A stretch of 64,000 bases of DNA from Zerene cesonia. Lineage: Eukaryota; Arthropoda; Insecta; Lepidoptera; Pieridae. The stretch covers positions 8,487,183 through 8,551,182 of the forward strand of contig NC_052115.1 in the NCBI RefSeq assembly GCF_012273895.1. The letters are read 5' to 3'. Shown in pieces: positions 1-11,875 of this stretch. How positions within the stretch are numbered: position 1 is the first letter of the stretch; the number at the start of each line of letters is the position of its first letter. Made by a program: the position numbers and the translations under genes. Below the pieces are notes generated by a model that did not search any database, was not told the DNA's origin, and saw only the letters and a list, made by a program, of their open reading frames with translations.

Positions 1-1465
1 TAAACTACATTTCATACCACAACATACAGTACAAAGTATTTCTTTCGATAACAATCAAACAGTTGAAACAAACTGATTCGTTTAACTTGTACCTGTTAAT
101 TTGTAAACGATTTTAAATCAGTGTAAAGAGGAAGCAGTTATCTCACAAATTGAGAAGCAGATACCATAGCAATGTTAATCGATTATACCAAAGCTAATGA
201 TTGGAAGCAATGAACCGAATTACGGTTGCAGGAAGCTTCACTTTTAGGTTATATTTTTATGTGAACTATTTTGTTTGAAACTGAATTACAACGAGGATTC
301 ATACGAACTGTTTATTTACTTTTTAACCTATTCATAAATTTGGCTACTAGAAAATACAAAAAAATAGTATGAGGTTTTTAACGGCCTTGTCGCTTAGAAG
401 AGATCTTTCAGGCAACCGAGGTAAAATATTAATAAATAGTGTGAAAGTGGTCTTACACTACTTCTAGTTGAAAATTTATGGAAATCTTTATCTGTAGATA
501 AGAACTCCACTCTTCTATGTTAGATATGATGTAGCACCAATTAACTATAATATTAATTTTTTTATGCAATCGAATTGACAACCCTCTTTTTGGAAGTTTT
601 CGGAAAATGAAGTTAGCAGATATATTTCACAGGTATAGTTTATATCTTTCTTCTTTTTCGTCCAATTCTATTCTAAATACAACCGAATTCACTTCTAGCG
701 TTTTAAGATTCTTCTGCACTCAGATTATTACACATACAATGTTCTAATGAGGAATGAAATAAATAAAAACAGACATACATTTTAATGATAGCCGTATTAA
801 GACAACCGTTAGGTCTAACCCATCGCTTATAAACTAAATCGTACAACAAAAGAACCGCCGCGGAACAGATAGACGCAGCGATTCAAATATTTCTCAGAAG
901 CAGCATCAGGAAATATGCTTTGAGGAAGGAAGCAATATCGTGGAGGACGGTATAAAAAGGGGAATCGGTTGAAGCGTATGTATTTATTACTGGAATGGTG
1001 GAATCGTTTATTAATTAAACATATCTATAGTAATATAATTAATTAAAAATAAATACATCACTAACCTATGCGCTTTCTCTGTATTGTTTCTTTGTTTTGG
1101 TTACCTGGAAGAGATGGCTCTGTAGCAATAAGGTCGCCTACTGTGCAACTTGTATTTTTAGTCTGTACTTTGTAATATTTCCTTATGGTGTGTACAATAA
1201 AGTATTATTCATTTATTCATTCATTCATTATCATAACGGTGCTTATATAGCATTATTTAATATAAAAAAAACCGAATCACCGAATGATTTGCTAAGCATA
1301 AAGCTCGAGAATGGCTCTACAAATTGGGCGATTTTTTTTTATCATTTTTGTTTAAGCACAAGGAAGGTTCTTATGGAGAAAAAAAACGTACTACGGATGA
1401 AGCCGGGGCGAACTGCTACTATAAACAAAATTGCAGATATCTGTTTATCAATGGAATTTTATTAA
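1..1465. other. AT-rich non-coding stretch
   Basis: No convincing exon. The longest open frame (1097-1465, +) translates AT-rich, low-information sequence across a (TCAT)n tract at 1200-1230. A GC-richer patch at 850-970 has no recognised content. Confidence 0.6.
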
Positions 1466-1467
1466 AT

Positions 1468-1660
1468 ACTAGCTGCACGCCCCGGCTCCGCCCGGGTTGT
1501 CATTTATCGTAATTAAAATTATTTAAACTATCCTATCTCTCAAGTTGGATCGAACTGCACATGGTGTGCGAATTTTATTATAATCGGTTAAGTGGTTTAG
1601 GAGTCCATTGAGGACAAACATTGTGACCCGAGATTTATATATATTAAGATTTAATCGGAT
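1468..1660 (-). mobile_element. Helitron-like non-autonomous element, diverged
   Basis: Begins on the plus strand ACTAGCTGCACGCCCCGGC and continues with a GC-rich end and AATCGGTTAAGTGGTTTAG, the layout of the other CTAG-terminated elements in this window read in reverse. The far end is not clear. Confidence 0.45.
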
Positions 1661-2555
1661 TTTGGTACCAAATTTATGTATAAGCCGATTTTATATAAAC
1701 TTAAGAAAGAGAATAAGTTTCATCAAAATCGGTTTAATTTGAATAGTTCGAAAAGCAAACCACTATATTATTTACTTTTTACTAAATCGCATTATTAAAT
1801 TAAACATTTAAATAATTATCAATTTGTAGAGATGTTCATTTTTAATTATTTTCTAATTAATCTCATAAACAGATGGAATACCACCGGAAAGGCGCTAACA
1901 AGGCCGTTATTCGATGACCCAAATAAACGTAGCAAATTTATGAAACACCCGGTTCAGGATATACCGGTTTTTATAATCTATATTTCCATATAAAAATGGT
2001 TTTTTAATGCATAATACATGTGTTTGATTCGAACGCCACGACGCGGTTATAAATCAAAATACTTTTTAAGTCGCATTTAAAAATTTAACATTGCATTTGG
2101 ACTAAAACACGCTAAAACATATGGAAATAAAACTAGATTTTATTGAAATTTACGAAGTTCTAGACATATATAATAGTGATCCCGTTAGTAACTCGTAATG
2201 TTCGTGTAATAACATTTATTCGATTCTAGAAACTTCACCAACGTGGAACCAGACCTGGGAGGTCGACTCCAGACAGTGTTACCAACTCTCAGAAATATTT
2301 ACTCCTAACTCTAAGTCAAAACCCCCCAAAACTGCATCAATTATTTGAAAACCCCCCTAAAAAATAATATTCAATCAAAATAATATAATAAGTAATATTC
2401 AGTAATATTTGTTAATGCTTTTTATTTATAAATTAACTACTACATTAAAAATTATGTCAGTTTCCTCTGAAGAGTCTGAATTTTTAAAATCATACATGTT
2501 AACATTGTAGAAAAATATAATTACACTAGATGTCACCCAGTCCTAAGTCATTCGC

Positions 2556-2721
2556 NNNNNNNNNNNNNNNNNNNNNNNNNNNNNNNNNNNNNNNNNNNNN
2601 NNNNNNNNNNNNNNNNNNNNNNNNNNNNNNNNNNNNNNNNNNNNNNNNNNNNNNNNNNNNNNNNNNNNNNNNNNNNNNNNNNNNNNNNNNNNNNNNNNNN
2701 NNNNNNNNNNNNNNNNNNNNN
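2556..2721. other. Assembly gap (166 N)
   Basis: Run of N. The sequence after the gap is C/G-rich (CCCCCCC, GGCGGGGGGG), unlike the surroundings, so the edges may be poorly resolved. Confidence 1.
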
Positions 2722-2829
2722 AATTCCCCCCCATTCTTCCAAGCCTTGCCGTGGCGGGGGGGCTCAGTACTTATATTCAGTACGTAGATATATTCAGAAT
2801 ATTATATATTCAGAAAAATCAGGAATCTT

Positions 2830-3008
2830 TTTAATTTTTAGTTTTATAGCATTGAAATGCTTTATAAATGAGAAATTTTGAAAGAATAGAAAAAATTTGG
2901 GTGAAAAAACGGGTGGCCGAGAGGCTAGGCGTTGCTACGGTTAGGCAAGATACGCAGGTTCGTATCTTGCCTCGTGATCAAATTTTTTCTATTCTTTCAA
3001 AATTTCTC
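2830..3008 (+). mobile_element. tRNA-like SINE, fold-back copy, with 13-bp target duplication
   Basis: Flanked by a perfect 13-bp direct repeat AATCAGGAATCTT (2817-2829 and 3009-3021). The core at about 2911-2979 is tRNA-like (A-box TGGCCGAGAGGC). Right of it is the family tail; left of it is the same tail in reverse, so 2869-2897 and 2980-3008 form a perfect 29-bp inverted repeat. Other copies (46.5 and 47.1 kb) lack the left arm. The core B-box is altered and part of the core (GGCAAGATACG ... CGTATCTTGCC) is a perfect 11-bp hairpin. Confidence 0.8.
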
Positions 3009-3097
3009 AATCAGGAATCTTGATATACGAACGGATCCGGGATGAGCATATAGTAGAAAACGTATTTGAGTTAGTTTTCTTGCATGAACCGCCTGAG

Positions 3098-3303
3098 GAC
3101 CGCCTCCTTGGTACAGTGGTTAACGCGTGAGCTTAGAACCGAGGGGTCCTGGGTTCCATCCCGGTGGGGACGCACAAAAAATGTCCCGGTCTGGCAGGAC
3201 ACAGAAGGCTGATCACATACTTGTGCATAAAGAAAATCGATCAGCGGAACAGATGTATATCATTGGCCCCATACCCCACTAGAGGACACGGGACTTCACT
3301 TTT
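3098..3303 (+). mobile_element. tRNA-derived SINE (second family)
   Basis: Plus-strand copy, from GACCGCCTCCTTGGTACAGT through GGTTCCATCCCGGTGGGG to CACGGGACTTCAC. It lies 90 bp after the fold-back SINE. I could not make out a clean target duplication. Confidence 0.78.
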
Positions 3304-3821
3304 TTCTTATATAAACAAGTGTTTAAAATAAGGAAAATACTTCATTAAACCAATTTAGGAAGCTGCTACAGATAAAAAATCACATAAATACCACGTTTTC
3401 TTGCATTCCAATAACATATATTTTTCTATCACGTCTAGGACATAAATAAATGTCTTTTAGGTGTCGCGAATCGATGTCAGGAGGCTCGTTTGCATAAATT
3501 AATATTGAACGAGTCAGTTCAGATAGCAATCAGTTATAGCTTATGCTTAATTAACATACGTTTGAAGAATTGAAATGGGAAAGTTCACCCTGCTCTGGAT
3601 GTCATAAAGCGAAATATTTCAGCTACATTCTTATGTGATAATCGTTAGTTCGAAATTAAACTTATCTGTCATCTTATAAATGGTGATTTAATATGTTTTA
3701 TACGTTACATAAAGCGCGCCATTTTGACAAGACAGAACTTAGACTTTTGTGATTCTGCTTTTATTTAAAAGTTACTTACTTCCACGTGGTCTTAATCAAA
3801 TTTGATTTTCCAACAATTCAG

Positions 3822-3959
3822 GCGGTTGACTTTTGTGCTAAGAATAATATTGAGAATAAATTTATTCAATTATTTAGTGATAACGATGCTTCACGTCTAG
3901 CCAGTGGCCAACCTGTCGTCAGAGCTCGTCTCGAGGTCTTTGACATTACTTTTGATACA
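3822..3959 (+). CDS. Candidate internal exon, 46 codons, unknown protein
   Basis: A polypyrimidine-rich acceptor (TTTTCCAACAATTCAG) and a perfect donor (ACA/GTAAGT) bracket 138 bases with an open frame in phase 0 at both ends. The peptide contains DFCAKNNIENKF, LFSDNDASRLASGQP and VVRARLEVFDITFDT, which looks like ordinary protein sequence and not repeat translation. GC content is higher than in the flanks. I do not recognise the family and found no partner exon in the window, so it may be an exon of a gene with very long introns or a chance open frame between splice-like sites. Confidence 0.38.
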
Positions 3960-4469
3960 GTAAGTCGTAACAACAACTGAGACTGAATTTTTATTACTGT
4001 TAAAACGGTGGCCATCTTGTATACTAGATATTATATAGAGGAAAGATTTCTCGTGTTTATTTGGCGAATTTATGTAAACCGAATACGAATTTTCTTTTAC
4101 CAGCTAGAATTTCGATTTTATTTGGAATTCGAGTTAATCACGACGATGCTTCTAAGACGTATATTTAACGTAAAACAAAGCATATAAACGTAGCTGATTG
4201 AGAACTTACTTAGTTTTGGATGTCGGTGGGTAAAGATTCGAAATTAGGAACTAATATATTTAATTACAGTATTATGTTAATGTGTGATTATATTCTGAAG
4301 AATGTTCTCTCTATCAAAAACAGTACTTTTAATTAGAATACAGTTGAGTTCAAATTGAAAAGTTTTTATAGATATGTTTTGGTTTTCAATATCATGGGTA
4401 AAGAGACATACTTTTTCACGTAAATAAATAAAAAATACATTTCAAGGTTTCATAATTATTTGAAACTAG

Positions 4470-4660
4470 TTTTCCGCCCGCGGCTTTGCTCGTAGTCAAA
4501 GGCACTGGGTTTTATCAGCGTAGTTCCCGTGGATTATGCGGGATAGAAAATACCCTTTTTACTTTCTCGTATTTCGAACTATATTTTGTGCATTTTATTA
4601 ATATCGGTTCAGTGGTTAAAACGCAGAAAAGAAACACACTGAGTTACATTCGCATTTAAA
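4470..4660 (-). repeat. Diverged CTAG-ended repeat
   Basis: CTAGTTTTCCGCCCGCGGC start, AATATCGGTTCAGTGGTTAA inside; one end only is clear. Confidence 0.4.
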
Positions 4661-4903
4661 ACATTAAATACTATTCTGAATACAGTATAGTCTTTATGTA
4701 CATTCTTCAACAAATAACTGTTAAAACTACGAATCATTCAATATTTAATTTGAATATAAAATGATGTTCACTTTATCAAATCGACTTCACAGCAGGATGC
4801 ACTTTTCAATATATAATCTGATTGTCATTTTTAATGCGTTTTCTATTCAAAGTTTTATTAGTATGTATGAGGGTAGTAATGTCCTTCCTTTTTATAATAT
4901 TAG

Positions 4904-5108
4904 TCCTACTAATATTATAAATGCGAAAGTTTGTAAGAATGTGTGTGTGTTTGTTGTGTGAAAGAGTCACGCAAAAACTACTGAATCGATTGCAATTAAA
5001 TTTGGTACGTAGACAGCTGGACAACTGGAATAATATATAGGCAACTTTTTATCTCGATATTCCTACGGGATACGGACATATGCGGTTGAAACCGCGGGGC
5101 GCAGCTAG
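4904..5108 (+). mobile_element. Lep1-like non-autonomous Helitron, full length
   Basis: Starts TCCTACTAATATTATAAATG, has a TG-rich block, ACGTAGACAGCTGGACAAC, a terminal GC-rich hairpin (GCGGTTGAAACCGC) and ends GCAGCTAG followed by T. A TC start and CTAG end between A/T-rich flanks are the Helitron marks. Just upstream, TTTATAATATTAG is the 5' end of a second copy in reverse. Confidence 0.75.
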
Positions 5109-6779
5109 TACATTAATAAATTTTTCATGACATTAGAAATCTGGAATTCGTAAAACTAAAACTTGATCTTATTGTAGTTTTGAATAGATATATCTCAGAT
5201 TTATAAAACAAATCATCTAAGCATATAGATTTGTTCTTATATTTATGTGTTTTTAACAGTGTGGTTAACAAAGCTGCTAACTTAAAGTATTTTGTGTATA
5301 TATATATGTAAGTGAGTCAATTGCGATAAATTTAACTTTTATAAACTTTTAAAAAGGTTTCTATTCTGTTTCTATCACAGGAGGGTCAATTTAAAGTGGT
5401 CTTTTATAAGATGTTACTTAAATTAAAGATTAAGCCACTTAAGAAATTTGACTGTCTATAATTGCTTAATTCGAATATTTTTCGTATGTAAATGGCTACC
5501 TATTGACCGGGTAGGCATTTCGTATGCTAATGCGATAATAAAGCCATAAATACAACGATTATATCGTATATTTGACAAATACTGTTAAGAAAACTTATCA
5601 TAAATATTGTAGAAGCGTATTTCATGTTGGTTTTTTATATCTTATTAAAGTCATAAAACGTTTAGAATAATACATTAGAAATTAGCGACGCCAACTCTAA
5701 ACAGTTCCAATGTTAACTCGTTGAAACAATAATTATTTTTAACAAAACACAGAAGCGTCTCAAAATCGTCAAAGCTAGGCCAAATTTAAATGGGACCACA
5801 TGCAGGCACCAGCTTTAAATAAATAAAAAAAATTATAAAAATCAGTGCATTCAGTACAAAGTTATGACGTAACAATCTCAAAAACAGACCAATTGATGAC
5901 CTGTTTGTTTCTTTTGAAGTCGATTGAAAAGATAAAAAACTCATTTTTTATATCAAGTAAACAAATATAATTTCATATTTAAAAGACATGAAAACATATT
6001 TAGTCTTCATTTGATCGAAAGAGAGCTAGAGTTGGAATTCAGAGCTTCTCGCTTAAAACTTATTAATAGTCGTACACTTTTTTCAAACTCAAACTCAAAA
6101 AAAGGATTTATTCAATAAGTCTTTTCGTAGAAGTACATCGTCATAGCAGTTTTAACATTTACCCTGTTCGGAAAGCAGTTTTTACAGAGAAGAGCCGGAA
6201 AGAACGTATGTACTTAGTTGCTCTTCTAAACTCAAGTCATTTAATTTTAATTCTACACGTGTAATATGAACATAATAATGATGACTTATAAATGAATACA
6301 TACAAGTTAAATGCCATGTAATGCCACAGAAACTCAATATTCGCTGGCACTGACATGCCGTGTTCCCAAATGTCATGTAAAACAAAATGGCTGTCGAGGC
6401 TCGTCAGACACAGAATTGCCATGCTTGGTACATGCTCCGAGGTATCGTCTGTCACTTGTTTTGTTATATATACACTGGCCTTTGTTGTATGAATTCAAAG
6501 GTAACTTGGGTTGGGACGTTGGTGTCTAATGTCATTATTTCAAAGCACATGAGGTTTAATGACTCTGGTGTTTTGAAATATGAATAATGTTTTTTTTATA
6601 TAATTCGGATTGTGGTTTGCATTGATTTTGGTTGGTGAAGTTTTTTTTAAATGTATGTTGTATTATTTATTATTATTATTTATCACATATTATATTATTA
6701 ATCTTTAAACAATAATTTCACTTTAGTTAGTGTATGAGTGAGTGAAAAAGTAACTGATTAGATTAAATTTTTTTGTCAT

Positions 6780-6943
6780 TTCATGTCATGTCAGCAAAGG
6801 GTCGTTTGATGGTAAGCGCTACTACCACTCATGAACCGTTGCCCAGAGGTAAGGTCATTTGCAGACCTTACGCCACTACAAATGGGTAGCCAACTTTAAC
6901 CCCGATGCGAGCTGCCTCAATGCGTGCCGAAGCGTGCTCGCCA
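6780..6943 (+). repeat. S1-related fragment, rearranged
   Basis: TTTGATGGTAAGCGCTAC and CACTACAAATGGGTAGCC recur at 21.9 kb; a cousin of S1 in which the 3' block precedes the GAGCTGCCTCAATGCGTGCC block. Confidence 0.5.
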
Positions 6944-7095
6944 TCATACTAATATTATAAAGCTGAAGAGTTTGTTTGTTTGAGCCCAAAAATCTCAGGA
7001 ACTACTGGTCCGATTTGAAAAATTCTTTCAGTGTTAGGTAGCCCATTTATAGAGGAAGGCAATAGGCTACAGGGAAACCGGAGCGGTTGGTAGCT
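6944..7095 (+). mobile_element. Helitron-like element, fourth type
   Basis: TCATACTAATATTATAAAGC, GAAGAGTTTGTTTGTTTG, CTCAGGAACTACTGGTCCG and TTCTTTCAGTGTTAG. A CTAG end was not found. Confidence 0.55.
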
Positions 7096-7358
7096 ATAAT
7101 TATGTTAAAGCAACGAACGCTGCATTACGCGAAAGTCTGCGGTCAGCGTGCACTGCAATCTTATCATCGTTGTATACTCCCTTTACTCAACTTCGCCCTT
7201 ACTATGTAACACCTCGTAGGGACAAATTAGAAAGCTCGGAAAAGAGCAATTTCCTTAGCTATGCTAATTGCGCATGCATTGGCGGAAGGGCGTCACCGCT
7301 AACATGTGCACGTTAATTTTAATTATGTAACGACCAGTTTTTTGTAGCAGCGTCGCAA

Positions 7359-7650
7359 GACCTTTTTAAAAAGGAAGGTTATTCCAGCTAGAAAATAATT
7401 GGATTGCGTGAAAAAATATGTACAATTGGGATATAACAATGCCTAATGGTAAGGAAGCGCCTCTGCCCTTGAATATTGGCAGAAGTAGACTCTGCAAATG
7501 CAAAGCTCTGCTATTAAGGTATAAGGGAAAGGATTGATGATGGAGATAAAGGAATGTATAGGGAAGGGTGTGGAAAAGGAAAGGGCCCTCCAGCTCCCTT
7601 GTGGGATTGTGGTATTTGACCCAGTGGGAGCTCACAAGCTGCCTTAATTC
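7359..7650 (-). mobile_element. S1-related repeat, diverged
   Basis: CCTAATGGTAAGGAAGCG, AAGGAAAGGGCCCTCCAGCT and CCCAGTGGGAGCTCACAAGC follow the S1 order on the minus strand with many changes. Confidence 0.5.
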
Positions 7651-7705
7651 CAACTAACAAAAATACTATTTCTGATTAATTTTTAAGCTGTTATAGCTAA
7701 TTTAT

Positions 7706-7895
7706 ACTAATATTATAAAGCTGAAGAGTTTGTTTGTTTGAACGCGCTAATCTCAGGAACTACTGGTCCGGTTTGAAAAACTCTTTCAGTTTTAGATTTA
7801 GTCTATTTATTGAAGAAGGCTATAGGCTATAGGCTATATATATATATATTTGTATATGTACCACTGGCGAAGCCTGGGCGGACCACAAGTACATT
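7706..7895 (+). mobile_element. Helitron-like element, fourth type
   Basis: Same 5' half as the copy 0.76 kb upstream in the same orientation, then a (TA)n block and CCACTGGCGAAGCCTGGGCG near the 3' end. Confidence 0.58.
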
Positions 7896-8863
7896 ATGTA
7901 GCTTTATTTAATATTATAAAATATATACAGCATAGCTTCACACGGTAGAGGTTTTCGCAAGAAGAATTCATATTTCTTGTACGCCTTATTACTTAAGGTA
8001 AGCTTACTAATTCCGATAATTCCGATGCAATATTCAGTGAAAACATAAACCCGGTTTATTACGAGCGTAAAAACTGATTATTTATGGTTTAAGAGCAGGT
8101 GAAGACTTTATTGAGCTATCTTACTATTGAAACTAACGATTTGATATTATTTCGATTTAGTTCGCATATTGATTTTGTGTTTATTGAGATATGTAGCTTC
8201 ATAGAAGCGAATGGGGTTTTAAAATATAGTATATATCATTAGTAATTATATACAAGTAGTTAATGATGAAATAATAAAATTCAGAATATAAAAACTCTAA
8301 ATTACAAGTACTGTAACTTTCCTCATTCTTATCTAGTTCCACAATAAATAGAAATGATAAAATAATCGCCGCTTAAGCGGAATTATGACATAAATCTATT
8401 GATTTGAATGTATAGGCGAAAGAGCTATGCAAGAGATTGAATGTTTATTTCACAAAAAAAGGTGTTTTAGCACCTTTCTCAGAACTAGACCAAATCTATA
8501 AATGGGACCACATAGGCACCAACTGTCGAATAAAAGAGATTCACACAATCAGTTCACCCAGTAAAGGCTATGGTTATGAAAATAAAACATAGTCAAATTG
8601 ATAACCTAATTTTTAAAGTCGGTTAAAAAATTGTATGGGAAAATTAGTCTCCATATCTTAAACTATCCCTATATGACTTTTTAAGTCTGCATGCTATGTT
8701 TATGGGTGAAATATTTAATTAAAACGATATGAAAGCTTGCATTCGTTATATCTTGTGTGGTGCTGTCAGCTGTTTGGTGTGCGGATGGAAAATACCTTCT
8801 GAGGACAGTGGGTTTGATGTCCGTCATCACACATATAAATTAAGAAGAAATTTTTAATCTGTC

Positions 8864-9145
8864 GAGCAAGCTTCGGCACGAATTGGGCCAGCTCGCATCG
8901 GGGAAGTACCACACCCCCACAGGAAACCGGTGTGAAATAATAGCATGCTATTGTGTTTCGTACGGTAAATGGGGGAACCGGAGGCCTATATCCTTTTTCT
9001 TACCCTCCCCAGTCCTTTCCTTTATTCCTCTCATCAATATTTTCTTAATCCTTTCCCAATTTAAAGTCGGTAATCCATTTATAGAGGCTTAAGGTCTGCA
9101 ATTGGCCTTTTGCCTCTCCAAATGTTCATGGGCGGTGGTAGATAG
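8864..9145 (+). mobile_element. S1 repeat copy
   Basis: GCACGAATTGGGCCAGCTCG, CCCCCACAGGAAACCGG and ATGTTCATGGGCGGTGGT align in order with the best copy at 15.1 kb. The 3' end is shortened. Confidence 0.7.
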
Positions 9146-9181
9146 GCTTAGGTTAGGTTTTACCTACTTCAGCCTTATAGG

Positions 9182-9395
9182 TGATTGACTGTCTAACTGT
9201 CTGTTATAGTGATCTATAAACGCACAGCCCAAACCACTGGACAGATCGGGCTGAAATTCAACATGCAGATGTAAACAACATCCGCTAAGAAAGATTTTTC
9301 GTAAATTCCACCCCTAAGGGGATAAAATAGAAACATAACATGAAACTTTATTAAGATCGCGCGGGCGAAGCTGCGGGCAACAGTTAATAAATAAT
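9182..9395 (+). mobile_element. Helitron-like element, second type, diverged
   Basis: CTGTCTAACTGTCTG, CCAAACCACTGGACAGATC and GCGCGGGCGAAGCTGCGGGC match the order of the 14.5 kb element; the ends are worn. Confidence 0.5.
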
Positions 9396-10425
9396 ACATT
9401 AACTTCGGCGATCTATAAAGCATTACACACATTTAACCATAATCTATTTTTGAACACAATACAGAAATCCAACGCCAGCAAGTCGCAGCGCATAGCCGAA
9501 TAAATTAAGCGAAGAAGCGCATTGAATGGTACTTATAAACATAATGCTCTCGCAAAATGCAAATCTGGCTTTTCATTAAGCTGATTAGCATCTCTCTAGA
9601 ATGTGGATGGCGAATGTGGATGGCATGAAAGTGAAAACCGCCGCCGTGTAATCGCCAACAAGTTCTACTTGTCGATGTGTCATCTGCTAGTGATGTGCTT
9701 TATCGATGTCACAACGTTTGTGATACGTAACGATGATTTTCAATGTGAAATTAAAGATGTTTTACTCGATTTAACGTTTTCTGTTATAGCTGTTCGCCGC
9801 GGCTGCGCTCGTGGTACTCTTGGTATCTGTAATTGGCTTTACGTGTGATGTGATGTGAGATAAAGTATATTTGATCTCTACGTAGGAAATAATTATTTTA
9901 ATCAGTATACATCAGACATCTTCTTCATTAAATTCCAAATAAACTTGGTCATATACAGATTTAATCATACTATGCAGTCTTTATTGGGGCAATAATATTT
10001 TTCATAGGTCTGTATATGTGTAGATCACGAATATGCAAGAGTTAATAAAAAAAAACTTATAACACAAAACGAGAAACAAGAAGACAATTAAAAAAATCGT
10101 TAACAATCTGTCAATATTTTATCGATATCGATGTCTGAACATCACTATTCCCATCCGTGAAATAATTTGTACTGTTTAACGAGCCTCCACTTATAATGCT
10201 TCGCTATAGTTTTATTTTATCTGTGGCTATGTTAACGATCAAATATTGCCTCCGCTAATCAGGTGTGCGTTTTTAAAAGCATACCATAATAATTATAAAT
10301 TTGTTTCAAAACAAATGAGGTTTTACCTGTGCGCAAATTATAAAAAATTAATTTATTTGTCCTAGATTTTCTTAATGGTTTCTTTAATGTTTAGATATTA
10401 TATATACTTTTTTTATAGCTGGAGC

Positions 10426-10705
10426 GAACAACTGAGCTGGTGGTTGGGCGATGGTAAGCGATCACAACCGCCCATAAACATTGGCAAAGGGAGTGCTTCT
10501 GCAAATGCACTGCTAGCTTTTATGGAGTAAAGCATAAGGAGAGAATTGACGATGATAAAAAAATGTACGGGAAAAGGTAAGGAAACGGAAACTCCGGCTC
10601 CTCTGTACAAACACAGTAGCATACTATTTCACGCCGGTCTTCTGAGGGGGTGTGGTAGTTTCCCGGAGCGAGCTGGCCCAATTCATGCGTGCTCGACCCT
10701 CACAT
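10426..10705 (-). mobile_element. S1 repeat copy
   Basis: Reverse copy: GAGCTGGTGGTTGGGCGATG, GGTAAGCGATCACAACCGCC, then GAGCGAGCTGGCCCAATTC. Nearly full length. Confidence 0.7.
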
Positions 10706-11156
10706 TCAAGAATATGGTGTCGTTTTAGATAATTGTATAATCGTGTATAATAATAATAATATATTATTATATAATCGTGTGTGTATATACATTATATAAT
10801 AATTAAGTGTTCAACAGAGGCTTTCCTTTTGAAGTTATAATGTAATCGCATGTAATTTTAAACGTACGCACGTTGATTGATGAATCTTTTCCAGTAATTA
10901 CAACAACAGTCTATATTAAAGAGTAGTATTTAGAAATTAAAAAATTTGAACTTTTTAACGGTTCTTAAACGCGATTTATTCTAAATAGTGGAAAATACTG
11001 GTCTACTTTCACTTGTTTCTGTAGTTTTCGTTACTAAAAATGGCAATCAAATAATTATATTAGGCTTTAAAGGTTACACAATAATATGTTAAAAAGTATG
11101 GAAAAATCTTTTCAATCTAGTTAAAAGTTAGCTATTATAATAGAGAGTGCCTTAGT

Positions 11157-11226
11157 GTTGACGACCTAATGGCATAGTTGGTAATGAACTTGATGCGCGT
11201 GGGCACAGGTTCGATTCTCATGAATA
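11157..11226 (+). mobile_element. tRNA-like SINE head (third type)
   Basis: GACCTAATGGCATAGTTGG (A-box-like) and ACAGGTTCGATTCTC (perfect B-box spacing) lie about 45 bases apart. There is no closed cloverleaf, so a SINE or a tRNA relic is more likely than a working tRNA gene. Confidence 0.45.
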
Positions 11227-11574
11227 TAGAGTATGGTTTATTTATAATTTAATTTAACTAGGTTTAAATGTTAACAGATGAATTAAAATGATTAAATGTT
11301 AAACTCTAATAAAAGGTGTCTACTTAATTTAAATTTTGTGATTTATGATTTAATCATTACTCCATTTTTAATAGTCCGAGAAAAATATAATGCAATTTAA
11401 CCAAAAACAGGATCAATTCAATGTAATTTTGTGACGTCACCGGTAAGTGAATAATACTCGTTAAGTAAGCACGTTTGTGTTTAAATTTCATCCAAGATTT
11501 GGACAAACTAAATTAAACTGTTTCTAAAATGCAAAAAGGTTCTAAGATCTTGTATTTTAGAAATGACATATGTT

Positions 11575-11725
11575 TCGAAATTTGAATATTAAAAACACGA
11601 ATGTTTGTAAGTATGGATGGATGTTTGTCACTCTTTCACGCGAAAACTTCTCGTATCTGTATGAAATTTGGTGCAGAGATAGAGACGTGATTGGCACAAA
11701 AGCTGCTTTACCACGCGAGTGACGC
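11575..11725 (+). repeat. Helitron-like element, third type, partial
   Basis: GTAAGTATGGATGGATG, CTTTCACGCGAAAACTTCTC and CGAGTGACGCCGGGGATAAC; the CTAG end is lost. Confidence 0.5.
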
Positions 11726-11831
11726 CGGGGATAACAGATATGTATGTTCACAATTAAAGGTCGTTTCAGACTATCCTTTACTAACTTCAATTATAAAGCA
11801 CTGTCATATTTATAATTACCACTAGGTAAAT

Positions 11832-11875
11832 AAAAAAATAATTAGATATATACTAATATATCTAATTATTTTTTT
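11832..11875. repeat. Perfect 19-bp inverted repeat, 6-base loop
   Basis: AAAAAAATAATTAGATATA (11832-11850) and its complement (11857-11875), spacer TACTAA. Confidence 0.88.

Noticed and set aside
7366..7653. 95-codon minus-strand frame
   Set aside because: Inside an S1-related repeat.
9603..9848. 81-codon plus-strand frame starting MDGECGWHE
   Set aside because: Its second half includes a GC-rich CTAG-type repeat end (CGCCGCGGCTGCGCTCGTGG); no splice support.
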